From: Rutidosis leptorrhynchoides
Lineage: Eukaryota; Streptophyta; Magnoliopsida; Asterales; Asteraceae
Direction of reading: 5' to 3'
Assembly (NCBI RefSeq): GCF_046630445.1
Contig: NC_092333.1
Location: 719,254,001 to 719,318,000 of the forward strand
DNA: 64,000 nucleotides
The translations under genes and the position numbers were made by a program. The first letter of the stretch is position 1. The number at the start of each line of letters is the position of its first letter. Below are positions 49,966 to 62,280 of this stretch, in pieces. The notes under the pieces were generated by a model. That model made no database searches. It saw only the letters and a list, made by a program, of their open reading frames with translations, and was not told where the DNA came from.

Positions 49966-52900
49966 ATGGCGCGATTGAACCGAATGACGGAACAAGAAGT
50001 CGAGAACTTCATCAACCAGCGAGTCAACGATAGAATGCTATGGGTCGAAGCTGCAAGAGCTACTGCAGTTAATCCAAATCCTCGTGTAGGATGCTCCTAC
50101 AAGACGTTTCAAGCTTGCAAACCTTCATCATTCAGTGGAACGGAAGGACCTATCGGTTTAACCCGATGGATAGAAAAGATGGAGACGGTGTTCAAAATCA
50201 GCGGTTGTGATGAAAAAGACATGACCAAGTATGCATCGTGCACTTTACAAGATAGTGCACTCACATGGTGGAAGAATTATGTGAAGGCGGTAGGAGGAGA
50301 TGTAGCTTATGATACTCCATGGGAAGAATTCAAAGCAATGATAATCACCGAGTATTGTCCAAGGAATGAGGTTATTAAGTTAGAAGATGAGTTACGAAGT
50401 TTGAAGGTGGTTGGTACTGAAATCACCAACTACAACCAGCGATTCATGGAATTAGTTTTACTATGTCCTGAATTGGTCCCAACCGAAGCACGGAAGATTG
50501 AAATGTACAAAGGTGGTTTGCCCAAAAAGGTCAAGGCAAACGTTACGGCGTCGAAACCTAAGACAATTCATGAAGCTATAACCATGGCGAACGAGCTAAT
50601 GGATCAGGTCATTTTGGACAAGAAAGCATTCAATACTGAGGTGAAGGTATTGGGGAACAAGAAAAAGTGGAATGGAGGTTATGATCGAGGTAACCAACAA
50701 CAACCTTATAAGAAACAAGAAACCACGAAAGGTGCGGGTAGCGGTTCAGGCTTTGGTTACAAAGGACAAAGTCCTTTATGCAACCGTTGTCACAAACATC
50801 ATTTTGGTTACTGCAGTGTGTTGTGCACCAAATGCAATAGACAGGGACATCTTGCTGAAGATTGTAAGGCTCTCGTTACAAATGCAAATGGTAACAAGAC
50901 TCCTGCCACCAACGCAAATAGAACTGCTTTGGCTAACATTACTTGTTTTGGGTGTGTAAAACAAGGTCACTATAAGAGTCAGTGCCCGAATCCAGAAAAG
51001 AATGGCGGACCTGCACGTGGAAGAGCGTTTGTTATTAATGCTAGAGAGGCACGAGAAGACCCGGAACTTGTTACGGGTACGTTTACCATTAATAACTTAT
51101 CAGCATCTATTTTATTTGATACTGGCGCCGATAGAAGTTACGTGTGTATAAATTTTTACACTAAATTGAATTGTTCATCATTACCTCTAGATGCTAAGTA
51201 CTTGATTGAGTTAGCTAATGGTAAGCTAATTAAAGCCGATAAAATTTGTCGTGATTGTGAAATAAATCTAGCCGGAGAAACGTTTAAAATCGACTTAATA
51301 CCCGTAGAATTAGGAGGTTTTGATGTAATAGTCGGCATGGACTGGATGTCCAAAATAGGAGCGGAAGTTGTTTGTGCCAAGAAGGCAATTCGTATTCCTG
51401 GTAAGGATAAAATACCGGTGATGATTTATGGAGAGAAGGGTAATTCAAAGCTAAAACTCATTAGCTGTTTAAAAGCCAAGAAGTGTTTAGAAAAGGGATG
51501 TTACGCTATTTTAGCACATGTTAATAAAGTCGAAAAGAAAGAAAAGTGCATCAACGACGTGCCTGTGGCAAGAGATTTTCCTGAAGTTTTTCCGGAAGAA
51601 TTGCCGGGATTACCTCCATTTAGATCGGTAGAATTTCAAATAGATTTAGTACCAGGAGCTGCACCAGTGGCTCGTGCGCCATATAGACTTGCACCGTCCG
51701 AATTAAAAGAACTTCAAAGTCAGTTAAAAGAATTATTGGACCGTGGATTCATACGACCAAGTACATCACCGTGGGGAGCTCCAATTTTGTTTGTTAAGAA
51801 GAAAGATGGATCTTTTAGGATGTGCATAGATTATCGTGAATTAAATAAGTTAACTATCAAAAATCGGTATCCACTACCGAGAATTGACGACTTATTTGAT
51901 CAACTCCAGGGATCATGTGTTTATTCGAAAATCGACCTAAGATCGGGCTATCATCAACTACGTGTCAAAGAAGAGGACATTCCGAAAACTGCTTTTCGAA
52001 CACGTTATGGTCATTACGAATTTTTGGTCATGCCGTTTGGGTTGACAAATGCGCCAGCTGTATTCATGGACCTCATGAATCGAGTTTGTAGTCCGTATTT
52101 AGATAAGTTTGTTATCGTTTTCATTGATGATATTCTTATCTATTCCAAGAGTGAGCAAGAGCATGAGCAGCATTTAAGGTTGATATTAGAGTTGTTGAGA
52201 AAAGAACAGCTATACGCTAAATTTTCTAAGTGTGCTTTCTGGTTGAAAGAAGTGCAATTTCTTGGTCACGTTGTTAATAGCAAAGGAATTCAGGTCGATC
52301 CAGCAAAAACTGAAGCTATTGAAAAATGGGAGACTCCTAAGACACCAACACAGATACGCCAATTTTTGGGTTTAGCCGGTTATTATAGAAGGTTTATTCA
52401 AGATTTTTCCCGAATAGCTAAGCCGTTGACAGCATTAACACAAAAAGGGAAGAAATACGAATGGACCTCGGAGCAGGAGAACGCATTTCAATTACTGAAG
52501 AAGAAGTTAACTACGGCGCCTATTTTATCGTTACCAGAAGGGAACAATGATTTTGAAATATATTGTGACGCTTCGCGACAAGGTTTTGGTTGTGTTCTTA
52601 TGCAACGGAAGAAAGTTATTGCATTTGCATCCCGACAATTGAAGATTCACGAGCGAAATTATACGACGCATGATCTAGAATTGGGAGCAGTCGTGTTTGC
52701 ATTGAAGATGTGGAGACACTACTTGTATGGGGTTAAATTCACTGTGTTTACTGATCATAAAAGCCTTCAACATATTTTTGATCAGAAACAATTGAACATG
52801 AGGCAACGTAGGTGGGTCGAGTTAATAAACGACTATGATTGTGAAATTCGTTATCATCCCGGGAAGGCAAACGTGGTGGCTGATGCTTTAAGCAGAAAAG

Positions 52901-54390
52901 AACGAGAACCAATTCGAGTTCGAGCAATGAACATAAAAATTCGTATGAATCTCAACTCACAAATCAAAGAAGTTCAACGAGAAGCACTTACTAAAGAAAA
53001 TGTAGGAAATGAAATAATGAAGAAGTATGAGAAGCAACTCATTATGCGGGAAGATGGAATTCGATATTTTGCAAATCGTATTTGGGTACCGAAGTTGGGT
53101 GGATTAAGGAAGTTGATATTGAACGAGGCACATAAGACAAGATACTCGATACATCCTGGAGTTGGAAAAATGTATCAAGATCTTAAGACACGTTATTGGT
53201 GGCCTAATTTAAAAACAGACGTTGCAACATATGTTGGGGAGTGTTTAACTTGTTCCAAGGTTAAAGCAGAACACCAAAAGCCGTCAGGGTTACTTCAACA
53301 ACCAGAAATCCCAGAATGGAAATGGGATGGTATTACCATGGATTTCATCACGAAGTTACCAAAGACTGCCTGGGGATACGACACCATTTGGGTGATTGTT
53401 GATCGTCTCACCAAGTCTGCACATTTATTGCCTATAAAGGAAACGGATAGAATGGAGAAACTATTACGATTGTATATAAAGGAAGTTGTTTCAAGGCATG
53501 GAATACCTATTTCCATTATATCCGATCGTGATAGTAGATTTACCTCAAAGTTTTGGCAATCACTACAGGAGGCACTAGGAACTCGTTTGGATATGAGTAC
53601 CGCATATCATCCGCAGACCGACGGGCAGAGTGAAAGAACAATTCAGACTCTTGAAGATATGCTCAGGGCATGTGTGATCGATTTTGGAAACGGATGGGAT
53701 AAGTATCTACCGTTAGCAGAATTCTCGTATAATAATAGTTATCATGCGAGCATTGGAGCTGCACCATTCGAAGCATTGTATGGAAGGAAGTGTAGATCTC
53801 CTATCTGTTGGACTGAAGTAGGAGATCGGCATTTAACTGGTCCCGAGATCATACACGAAACGACCGAGAAGATAGTACAAATCAAGGAGAGATTGAAAAC
53901 AGCCCGTAGTCGCCAAAAGAGCTACGCCGATGTCCGAAGGAAACCATTAGAGTTTCAGGTCGGGGACATGGTTATGCTAAAGGTGTCACCTTGGAAAGGT
54001 GTAATACGTTTCGGCAAAAGGGGTAAACTGAACCCAAGGTACGTAGGCCCGTTTAAGATCATCGAACGCATTGGACCGGTAGCTTATCGACTCGAGTTAC
54101 CGCAACAACTCGCTGGAGTACATAATACCTTTCACGTCTCAAACCTTAAGAAGTGTCTTGCAAAGGAAGACCTTACCATTCCTCTCGAAGAAATCCATGT
54201 CGACGAGAAACTACAATTCGTCGAAGAACCAATCGAAATCATGGACTGTGAAGTTAAACAGCTCAAACAGAGCAATATACCGATTGTTAAGGTTCGTTGG
54301 AATGCTAGAAGAGGTCCCGAGTTTACTTGGGAACGAGAGGATCAGATGAAGCAAAAGTATCCACACTTGTTTCTTGATGACGCAAAATAG
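49966..54390 (+). CDS. Gag-Pol polyprotein of the intact chromovirus
   Basis: 1474 residues with no stop or frameshift. Gag occupies about 1-350, with three zinc knuckles: one atypical (Cys272, Cys275...Cys283) and two CX2CX4HX4C (Cys287-Cys300, Cys327-Cys340). The aspartic protease has DTGA at 385-388. RT is about 570-760 with CIDYRELN and catalytic FIDD (719-722), and RNase H about 860-975 (Asp868, Asp930, Asp973). In integrase, the HHCC finger is His1056, His1063, Cys1093, Cys1096, and the D,D35E core is Asp1126, Asp1187, Glu1223. A GPF motif at 1361-1363 and a chromodomain-like tail (about 1425-1467, [16 protein letters not shown]) follow. The product packages the RNA, copies it to DNA and integrates it; chromodomains bias integration toward certain chromatin. 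Gag and pol are in one frame, as in other chromoviruses. All catalytic residues are present, so it is probably active if transcribed. Confidence 0.97.
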   Translation: MARLNRMTEQEVENFINQRVNDRMLWVEAARATAVNPNPRVGCSYKTFQACKPSSFSGTEGPIGLTRWIEKMETVFKISGCDEKDMTKYASCTLQDSALTWWKNYVKAVGGDVAYDTPWEEFKAMIITEYCPRNEVIKLEDELRSLKVVGTEITNYNQRFMELVLLCPELVPTEARKIEMYKGGLPKKVKANVTASKPKTIHEAITMANELMDQVILDKKAFNTEVKVLGNKKKWNGGYDRGNQQQPYKKQETTKGAGSGSGFGYKGQSPLCNRCHKHHFGYCSVLCTKCNRQGHLAEDCKALVTNANGNKTPATNANRTALANITCFGCVKQGHYKSQCPNPEKNGGPARGRAFVINAREAREDPELVTGTFTINNLSASILFDTGADRSYVCINFYTKLNCSSLPLDAKYLIELANGKLIKADKICRDCEINLAGETFKIDLIPVELGGFDVIVGMDWMSKIGAEVVCAKKAIRIPGKDKIPVMIYGEKGNSKLKLISCLKAKKCLEKGCYAILAHVNKVEKKEKCINDVPVARDFPEVFPEELPGLPPFRSVEFQIDLVPGAAPVARAPYRLAPSELKELQSQLKELLDRGFIRPSTSPWGAPILFVKKKDGSFRMCIDYRELNKLTIKNRYPLPRIDDLFDQLQGSCVYSKIDLRSGYHQLRVKEEDIPKTAFRTRYGHYEFLVMPFGLTNAPAVFMDLMNRVCSPYLDKFVIVFIDDILIYSKSEQEHEQHLRLILELLRKEQLYAKFSKCAFWLKEVQFLGHVVNSKGIQVDPAKTEAIEKWETPKTPTQIRQFLGLAGYYRRFIQDFSRIAKPLTALTQKGKKYEWTSEQENAFQLLKKKLTTAPILSLPEGNNDFEIYCDASRQGFGCVLMQRKKVIAFASRQLKIHERNYTTHDLELGAVVFALKMWRHYLYGVKFTVFTDHKSLQHIFDQKQLNMRQRRWVELINDYDCEIRYHPGKANVVADALSRKEREPIRVRAMNIKIRMNLNSQIKEVQREALTKENVGNEIMKKYEKQLIMREDGIRYFANRIWVPKLGGLRKLILNEAHKTRYSIHPGVGKMYQDLKTRYWWPNLKTDVATYVGECLTCSKVKAEHQKPSGLLQQPEIPEWKWDGITMDFITKLPKTAWGYDTIWVIVDRLTKSAHLLPIKETDRMEKLLRLYIKEVVSRHGIPISIISDRDSRFTSKFWQSLQEALGTRLDMSTAYHPQTDGQSERTIQTLEDMLRACVIDFGNGWDKYLPLAEFSYNNSYHASIGAAPFEALYGRKCRSPICWTEVGDRHLTGPEIIHETTEKIVQIKERLKTARSRQKSYADVRRKPLEFQVGDMVMLKVSPWKGVIRFGKRGKLNPRYVGPFKIIERIGPVAYRLELPQQLAGVHNTFHVSNLKKCLAKEDLTIPLEEIHVDEKLQFVEEPIEIMDCEVKQLKQSNIPIVKVRWNARRGPEFTWEREDQMKQKYPHLFLDDAK

Positions 54391-54401
54391 GTACAATTTT
54401 A

Positions 54402-54437
54402 AAATTTCGGGACGAAATTTATTTAACGGGGAGGTAA
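54402..54437 (+). other. PPT-adjacent hairpin and 3' polypurine tract
   Basis: AAATTTCG-GGA-CGAAATTT (54402-54420) starts 11 bases after the gag-pol stop. TTAACGGGGAGGTAA (54423-54437) then abuts the LTR. Confidence 0.85.
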
Positions 54438-57150
54438 TGTAACGACCCGCATTTTTTCGATCATACTATACTTATAAGATTAATATTTACATAAATTAAA
54501 CCTTGCCAACATGATAAGCAATCCAAATTGTCGAGATTTATATTTCCGAAAAGAGTTTTACGCAACGTTTGACCGTCTAGTTTGACCAATGATATCACGA
54601 ACTATACAATATATAATAATTATACGTTTGTGTATATATATGTATATATACATATTTAACATGATTAATAAATATTTTAATATCTCATTTTGTATTAATA
54701 ACAACAAGTTATAAGTATATTTTGAAACTACTAACTTAAGTTTTCAAAATGATAACAATACGTAACGTTAATTGACATAAATACTTAAGACTTATAATGT
54801 TTATACATATATTGTATAAGTAATGTATTTAATCACTTTTAAAGACTTAAATACGTAAAATCATATAAGTGTATTCACAAAAGATAGCTATATTTGAATC
54901 CTCATTCCATTTTTCACAAAATTTCTATACGTATACCTAGAGTATTTGTACTCGTATCATACCAAGCTTCTATACGTATTTACTAATAGTAAATACACAT
55001 CAAATCACCACCTAACCCACCCTTGTTACTGCCCTTAGAGCAAGGTAATTGGATTTTGGATGCATGCATGAATTATTACACAAAAATACAACATGTGAAC
55101 TTGTCCATCATCATCATCATTCACGTTTTTATGGTGTATATATACATGATCATTTTGCTTCATTTACTACTTCAATTTCCTAGCTAAAACACACACTCTT
55201 TCTTACTCTCTAAACTCCATAACAACCCAGCAAAATTCCATAAAGATCTAGCTTCAAAAACCATACTAAAACACCATAAGAAAACCATACAAAAACACTT
55301 CAAGAAAACCCTCCAAGAACACCAACTTACTTCCAATCTTTCACCCTTTTGATTCTAGCTTCTTACTTCTCTTTTACAGCAACTTCATCCAAGAAACTTG
55401 AGGTAGAATATATGTTCATAACCTTATTCGATTCATATATATATAGCTATCATATTTTGTGGTATACAAGTTTAACAACAAGAACATAGTTTGAATGTTT
55501 TCAAACTTGTTTGCAAACTAAATAGATCCTTCTAACTTAACTTTTAAAATACTTCAAGACCTGTAATATAACTTATGTATATGCTAATTTAACAAGGTAA
55601 AACTTGGTTTTTCAAAGTATAAGTATTTTTAGAAAAATGGTCATTAAATGATTTTGTTGTAACGAAAATGATTAACTTCATAAGTTTCACTAAAGTTTGA
55701 CCTATGCCGTGTGATTTTGAATACAAACTAAGGTATTTACAGTTCATAGTCTTAAAGAGGGACTCGATCCAAGGAGATGGCAAGTTGAATCAACGAAAAC
55801 GGACTTGTAACGAAGAAACTATGACCGAAACAAAATTGGTTATCCAAGGCTTAAATGACTTCGGGATTCATTGGAAAAATTTACATAAAATCACATACTT
55901 CTAAGATAACATGATATTTTATATATATGTACTTATAATTCAATTTTATATGGTTCAGGATCACCCGTAAACAACACGAGAAGATTAATCATAAGATCCC
56001 ATGATTGTACGCAACACGTCATTTGACAACACCGGTACCATGGGTCAAGATTAATCTCGACCAATACATATACGTTGGGGTTTTATTTATTTCGTTGGGG
56101 GTTTTATTTATTGCGGGTATATTAAACATCTAAAAATGAACCATTAAAAATTGAATTACTAACATCGGAATGCTAACTTCGGACTAAGGAAATATTCAAA
56201 GTATTAAAAGTATAACAAGTATATATATATATGTAACGTTTGTTTAAAATGAAAACATATTGATATATTATATATGGATAGGTCCGTGATATCAACCGGA
56301 AGACCGAGTCAAATTATATATATCATCAAGACAAGTGTGAGTATATAGTCCCACTTTTAAACTCTAAATATTTCGGGATGAGAATACATGTATTTTATGT
56401 TTTACGATATGGACACAAGTAACTGAAAAATATATTCTACGTTGAGTTGTACCACTGGCATACTTCCCTGTAGCTTGGTAACTAATATTTACAGCGGTAT
56501 TGTAAACGCGAATCCTGTTGATAGATCTATCGGGCCTGACAACCCCAACCGGACTGGACGACCAGTATTCAACGGTTGCACAGTACTTCGTTTTTGTGAC
56601 TACACTTGGTACGGTGTAGTAAGATTTCATATTAAAGGGAATATGCGACGTGAAAATGTTAAGTATGGTTACCGAGTGCTCAACCACTTAGAATACTTTT
56701 ATTAAACTGATTATATACGAAATCTTGTGGTCTATATATATATTGCAGCCGGCATTAAACCTATATCTCACCAACTTTATGTTGACCTTTTTAAACATGT
56801 CTATTCTCAGGTGATTTCTAAAGCTTCCGCTGCATCATGTTGGATCTAACCAGGATCTTGCGTACGCATGTTTGTGTCAAAAATAAAACTGCATATCCAA
56901 GATGTTGTACTGTAAAATATGCTAGAAACCGTGTTGTTGTCATCATTTGTAAAGTTTGTAAGTCGAAGATTATCGCTAAACGTTAATCTTCTTTTTATTG
57001 TCTTAAGTTTGTAACAAAAATAATGGTTATGGTTTGTAATGTATAATATATGCAGTTTTCTTTCAAAAATGTCTCATATAGAGGTCAATACCTCGCAATG
57101 AAATCATACGTTATCTAACGCGTTCTTATGGTTAAGGACGGGTTATGACA
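54438..57150 (+). repeat. 3' LTR of the intact chromovirus
   Basis: 2713 bp, the same length as the 5' LTR, and matching it throughout except for A instead of G at 54674. It is followed by the second CAATG (57151-57155). Confidence 0.95.
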
Positions 57151-57160
57151 CAATGTTGAC

Positions 57161-58219
57161 TCAATCTGGTTCAAGATGAGAGAACGGATTATTTCGCCTT
57201 GCTTCCTTCATAACATTGTCTCGTAACTCTTTGATAATCAGATCTGCGTAGTGATCAATTGTTACGTAAATCACTAGTCTGTCTGGTGTGCTTTCAAAAT
57301 CATCTCTATCCAAAAGAGCGACAAAGCTGTGAATATCCTCGATCATTTGCAAATCAGAGTGGTAAGTCGGGCGTCCGGTGAAAAGATCCATATGCTTCCG
57401 GATGAGAGTCAGTAGTGCTCGTTGGTTTCGTGAGAACGGAAGTGCAGATCCGGCTAAGGCGTTATAAACCCTAGAGTAAATGATCTTCTGATCTTGATAG
57501 AATCTTTTCTCAAGGATAGTGTGAACCACTGAATTGTGCTCTCGTTGCCTTTCTTCGTGATAGATATGATCGTGAAGAGAATTGATAACGTCTTGAATGC
57601 GCTCTTCTAGGATTTCAACATCATTGTCTTCTCTTCGGAGATAGAGGTGGTGTTCTTCTCTGATAGCCATAATTCGTTCGGTTAAGCGTAGCGAAAAATC
57701 AATGGTTGATTTTCGGATGGCTTCGAGAATGTCTTCAAATTCATCGGTATCATTGATGAAGGTGATCATGTCTGCATGTGTGGATATAACCGGAATTCGA
57801 TCTGAGGAAGAGTCCGGCTCCCCTTGACCTGTTTCGGTTGGAGAGTGCGAGTTATTCAGAATGTCTTCATGTTGCTCTTCCTCGTCATCATCGGTATCTT
57901 GTTCCTCGGAGGATGCGTCTGATGAACGGGTTTTTTCAGTATTCTGATTCTCCACTTTGATACTTGTAGGATCAATTTCTATATCCATAACCTCAGCCTT
58001 ATCGGTCTTCTTCTTGAAGCGAATGATTAAACTGTGATCTGCCATCTCAAGCCTCATTATTTCTTCATGACGCTCAGTGCTTGGAGCGGGTATTGTCGCA
58101 GTTCCTTTTACGTCTTCTATTTCCTCTTCCTCTTCAAATTCCTCCTTTTCCTCTATTTCTTCATTGGGATCCTCTTCTTCCATTTCTGGGTCGTCTACAG
58201 ACTGTGATTCGACACCCAT
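57161..58219 (-). pseudogene. Acidic ORF of the Athila-like element, N-terminal part
   Basis: 352 codons from an ATG at 58219 to TGA at 57161. The first 40 residues are mostly Glu and Asp. A middle acidic/Ser-rich part (about 100-140) follows, then helical, charged sequence. On the minus strand the frame is the same as that of the protease upstream: only a TAA at about 58241 and seven codons lie between them, so protease and acidic region were probably one reading frame. It also continues past the TGA into 46217-45682. I recognise no domain. RT and integrase would be expected after protease in a complete Athila, so this region replaces or follows a deleted pol. An env-like identity, known from some Athila elements, cannot be supported. 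Confidence 0.6.
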
Positions 58220-58240
58220 CTCGACATCATCGGTTGGTGG

Positions 58241-58940
58241 TTAAGACTCATCATCGGAAGTGATCCATCTGGTGGAAATAGCAAACATCTCTGCCTGTCC
58301 AGTAAGGTCGGTTGGTCGATCAATTTTGAAGGTAACGCTCTCCTCATGTGATCGTAAAATCAAGGTTTGATTGTACACATCAATGACAGTCCTAGCCGTA
58401 TTCATGAAAGGTCTTCCTAACACCACTGGTATGTGTAGGTCTTCCTTAATATCCATTACAACGAAATCCATAGGATACAAGAATTTGTCGACTTTCACCA
58501 AGACGTTCTCAACTATGCCCTTAGGATATCGAATTGTGTGATCGGCAAGTTGGATTGTCATTTTAGTTGGTGACAAGTCTCCTAACTCTAATCTCTTGTA
58601 GAGAGAGTAGGGGATTAGGTTGATACTTGCTCCTAAATCTGCTAGTGCATGAATGGTTCCAGATTGGTAGATTGAACACGAGAAAACGAATCGGCCCGTA
58701 TCTCCTAGATTTGGTGGTAGAGAGTTTCTGAGTAATGCAGAGCATTCTTCACTCAGGGGAATTTTGTTAGAGTCTGGTATCCTCTCCTTTGTAGACAGAA
58801 GCCTTCAGATGTATCTCTTCTGGTTGGGGACTTTGGACAAAGTGTCCAGAAATCTTCCATCCAGTTTGATGGAATCAAGCTTGGATGGTTCCTCCTGTAG
58901 TCTTCCAAGATAGGGTACACGAACTGGAGTTGCAGGGGTC
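58241..58940 (-). pseudogene. Retropepsin-like protease of the Athila-like element
   Basis: On the minus strand the frame contains ALADLGASINLIPYSLYKR, the Asp-Leu-Gly-Ala active site typical of Athila/Tat proteases (codons at 58639-58628). VVLGRPFMNTA follows (about 58410-58440), the usual second conserved block. A stop near 58803 and the break to gag near 58946 show the frame is no longer intact. The protease would cleave the polyprotein. Downstream, the frame runs on to the acidic ORF. Confidence 0.75.
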
Positions 58941-58945
58941 AGCTT

Positions 58946-60426
58946 CTAAGTATATGTCGATTTGTTCTTGAGCCTAGTTGACCTTCTCTGTGGTTCTTCC
59001 TCTGGGATTACAGAATCCATTTGCTTAGCTTCCTCTATGTAGGGATTTTGGATAGTATTACTCGGTAACCTTCCCTCTGGTCGGGTTTCAAGGCATTGTG
59101 ATAACTGTCCGAGCTGCGTTTCCAGACTTTTGAGCAGAGCCAATTGATTTCTCATTAGTATCTCCTTCCGATCTTGTCTGGCTGGAATTCTCTGATTTAG
59201 CTGTTGTTGTCCTTGAATGAACTGAGTCAACTGATCATCAGCTCCGAGAGTGGGGTTAGTTGCTTTTGTAATCTGGGTGATAGGGGAATTTTCCTCGACT
59301 GGTAGACCATTCAGTGGAAGTGGTTGATCGTAGGACAATTGAGATTGTTGGGCTGGATAAGGTGGGTAACGATAGCGAAAAGGCTAGTTGCTTCATTGAA
59401 ATTGATTAACCCTAGGTTGTTGATTGAATCCGGGATTTGGTGGACGAGCTGGGTATTGAACGTAACAGACTGAACAGGGTTTTCGTACTCAACTTGGTAT
59501 TCTTCAGTAAGTTGCGGGTTGGTACAATTAACACAAGCCTGAGCTTGGTTGACCTGCTGCGGCTGCATCTTCAATTCTCTGAGTTGTTTAGCGAGAGATT
59601 CCATCTTATCTGTGAGGGATTTGATGGCCTCCGTTTGATTGTTAAGTGCAGAGATTGGGGCAGATGATGAAGTTGTTTCACCACTGTTCCAGTCATGATG
59701 ATGCATTCTCATGTTCTCGAGCAATTCCCAAGCTTCGTCTGCGGTTTGGTTCATCAGATTTCCTTGAGTTGCTGCATCGATCGTCGTCCTATGATTTACC
59801 ATAAGACCATTGTAGAAGGTACAGATTTGAGCTGACCGTTCTAGCTGGTGATTAAGGCACTTCTTCAGCAGGGTTTTGAATCGCTCCCATGTAGTGTAAA
59901 GAGATTCATCATAACTTTGTTTGAAGTTAATGTTGTCATTCTTTAGTTTGGTTTGTTTAGAAGGAGGGAAATATTTGGTTAGGAATTTAGTAGCCATATC
60001 CGTCCATGACGTGATGGAATCTTTTTCCAGTCCTTCGAACCATGTTTGAGTATGATGAGTGAGAGAATAGGGAAACAAGTATAGCCGGACTATAATTTGT
60101 CCTATCCCTGGCTGTTTTTAGGAGTTTGAAAGAGATATGAATTTATCAAGGTGAGAATTAGGATCATCATTCGGTAATCCATGAAACTGACAGCTATTTT
60201 GGATTAGCTGGATGATGTGATGCTTTAACTCGAACGAGTGTCCTTGAATCTCTGGAAATCTAATTGGTCCTCCTCGACCTTCAATCAAGGGTTTGGTATT
60301 TTCTGCTAAAGTAACGCGTAACGCCATTTGATTTCTGATTCGTGCTTCCTTGCGTGCTTTAGAGATTATTGCGTCTGGATCAGGTACGAATAACAACGGC
60401 CCTGGTCTAGATCGGGTTTGGGTCAT
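58946..60426 (-). pseudogene. Gag of the Athila-like element
   Basis: It begins at ATG 60426 on the minus strand with MTQTRSRPGPLLFVPDPD. Continuing downstream are GHSFELKHHIIQLIQN, then the gag core (FPYSLTHHTQTWFEGL, FLTKYFPPSKQTK, ERFKTLLKKCLNHQLER), which fits the retrotransposon Gag family of Athila-type elements. An in-frame TAA at 60118-60120 and a frameshift near 59311-59338 break it. The C-terminal part, 59338-58946, is Gln- and Arg-rich. No zinc knuckle is convincing. The product would form the particle core; this copy is inactive. Confidence 0.8.
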
Positions 60427-60860
60427 ACACCGGGTATGCCTTTTTGTTTTTAATTTTAAGCAAATAAACTAAATTTCTAAAGTAATCTAAGGTAATCTAA
60501 GGTAATTCTAACGTAATCTAAGGCAATATTAATCTAAGGTAGTCTAATTTAAAGTAATTCTAATTTAACTAACTATCCTAAGATTGAATATGTTTTTGGT
60601 TCTGGCTACTGATTCCCTGGTATTTCGATAACAGAGCTCCGTAAAAACTATTCAACAAACCAAGTGGCCAGGCCGACTACGGAGAGGGAGGATCCATTTG
60701 GTCCTAATATAATTGGAGATTGTTCGGAAAATCCAACAACCAAGTCCATGTATAATAGTCTTTCTTAGACACCACTAAATGCTTATGAATAAGTTTGATA
60801 GAGAGCAGTATTGTCTGATACCAGTTCCCCGGCAGCGACGTCAAAAACTAGCTTCCCTCT
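60427..60860 (-). other. 5' untranslated region and primer-binding site of the Athila-like element
   Basis: The primer site TGACGTCGCTGCCGGGGA (minus strand, 60843-60826) is a two- or three-mismatch form of the Asp-tRNA-type site of Athila/Tat elements. It is separated from the LTR end (60861) by 17 bases instead of the usual few; an extra AGAGGGAAGCT seems inserted. 60470-60580 holds GGTAATCTAA-type direct repeats. Confidence 0.65.
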
Positions 60861-62280
60861 TGATATGGCCGAAATGGACGGTTTTATTTGTGCGGTGTCG
60901 TTAGGTCGCAACACGTCAGAACCAACCACCAAGAGGGGGGGTACTGTTTTAAATTTATATTTAGCGAGGCCTAAATCGTACTACTCCTTAGTATGAGTAA
61001 GGGATGTATGAGCTATAGTCGTATTTTTGAGATATCAGTAGAATCGAACCTATATTAAAACTTAAGATAGTTATGAAGAAGTAGTGGTTACCTAATTTTG
61101 GGATTTTCTAATTTATAAGACAGATAAAGTAAATGCGATAAAATTCGTAATTCAGATAAGATTAAAGTAAGTGCATACTATGATTTCATCAGTTATTTTG
61201 TCGAGATTATGGAATGTTGGCTCATGAATAGGCAGAGGCCTTGTATTCACTACACTGGTCCTAAACGCCCCTATCGTAGGACATGTCACTGGGTAATGCG
61301 ATAGGCTTGAAGATTCTGAATAGACAGCAACGTCCCTTACCCCCGACGCCCGTGCAGTCTGACTACAGGCATACACGTTCAGACGGCTCATTCAATTGAG
61401 CGACTCGGTTGGGTGACGTATTAACATTCCACTAAGGTCTAAACTTTCTTAAGCATAATAGAATACATGGTTTACCATATCCGAGAGACGTGATGTGTTT
61501 CAATGCTTTCGTTAATGATTGGTTTTAAAAGATAGTTAGGCCCTTTATAAAGAGTTCAACCATAAAGAACACCATGGCCAAGTCATGTTGACTTCCATGA
61601 ACACGTTTGGTTATCCTAACGGTCCAATCCTTTATGTGTCTAAACAAACAGTTCCTTAATTAACTAAGAATCCCTCAAGCAGGGTGCAATGCTTGAGACC
61701 GCATTATGGTGCAGTGTACTAATCAATACTGACCGGGTTCCATAGCCTTAATTAGCAGAGGTATAGCTTACAACAACCGATGTGCTTCAGCATGCACGTA
61801 CGAAGTTTATATGCTTGGTGACTACACTAGCATGGTCTGGGACCGACAATGTACTAAGGGTCTAGTCAGATGTTTCACTACGAAAGAATCCTCAGTCAGA
61901 ATCCAAAGCTTGATAGACTTACTACAACCGGTGTGCCTCAGTCGATCTTACGTTGTATCCGATATACTTCTCTTACCAAGAGGTGACACAGATAGTGTAC
62001 TCTGAATCGGGGGTCGCGACTTCCCAATGACAGAGCCAATAAAAATGTTCTATTAGTTGGAAAAGCCATTGAGGTTAAAGCATAATCGGAAAGCATTTAA
62101 ACAACATACACAAACCATAACATATTTCGGCATTATAACTGCTTACATCATAGGATACACTAAAGATAACTACTCGCTAATCATGGCAACAATATCACAG
62201 AACATAATGATAGAAGACATTATATAAAGATAAAGGATAGAAGTACTAGTAGATTAAACGAGTTCTGAATACAAAAGTGA
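60861..62280 (-). repeat. LTR D (5' LTR, truncated)
   Basis: It starts TGATATGGCC and follows LTR B closely to AATACAAAAGTGA, where it stops; the remaining roughly 560 bp including the TATA region are missing. At 62278 a different LTR terminus begins. Confidence 0.85.

Larger units (their letters stand above)
46223..57150 (+). mobile_element. Intact, very young Tekay/Del-like chromovirus
   Basis: 10,928 bp. It has LTRs of 2713 bp each that differ, as far as I can read, only at 46459 (G) versus 54674 (A), and an exact CAATG target duplication. It also has an initiator-Met primer site, a leader ORF, a gag-pol without stops, and a PPT. With one difference in 2713 sites and a commonly used plant LTR rate near 1.3e-8 per site per year, insertion would be on the order of ten to twenty thousand years ago. 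Everything needed for transposition appears present. It inserted into the acidic ORF of the Athila-like element, in the opposite direction. Confidence 0.95.

Noticed and set aside
57161-58219. Env-like protein in the Athila-type element
   Set aside because: No signal peptide, membrane segment or glycoprotein-like pattern; the sequence is acidic and soluble-looking.
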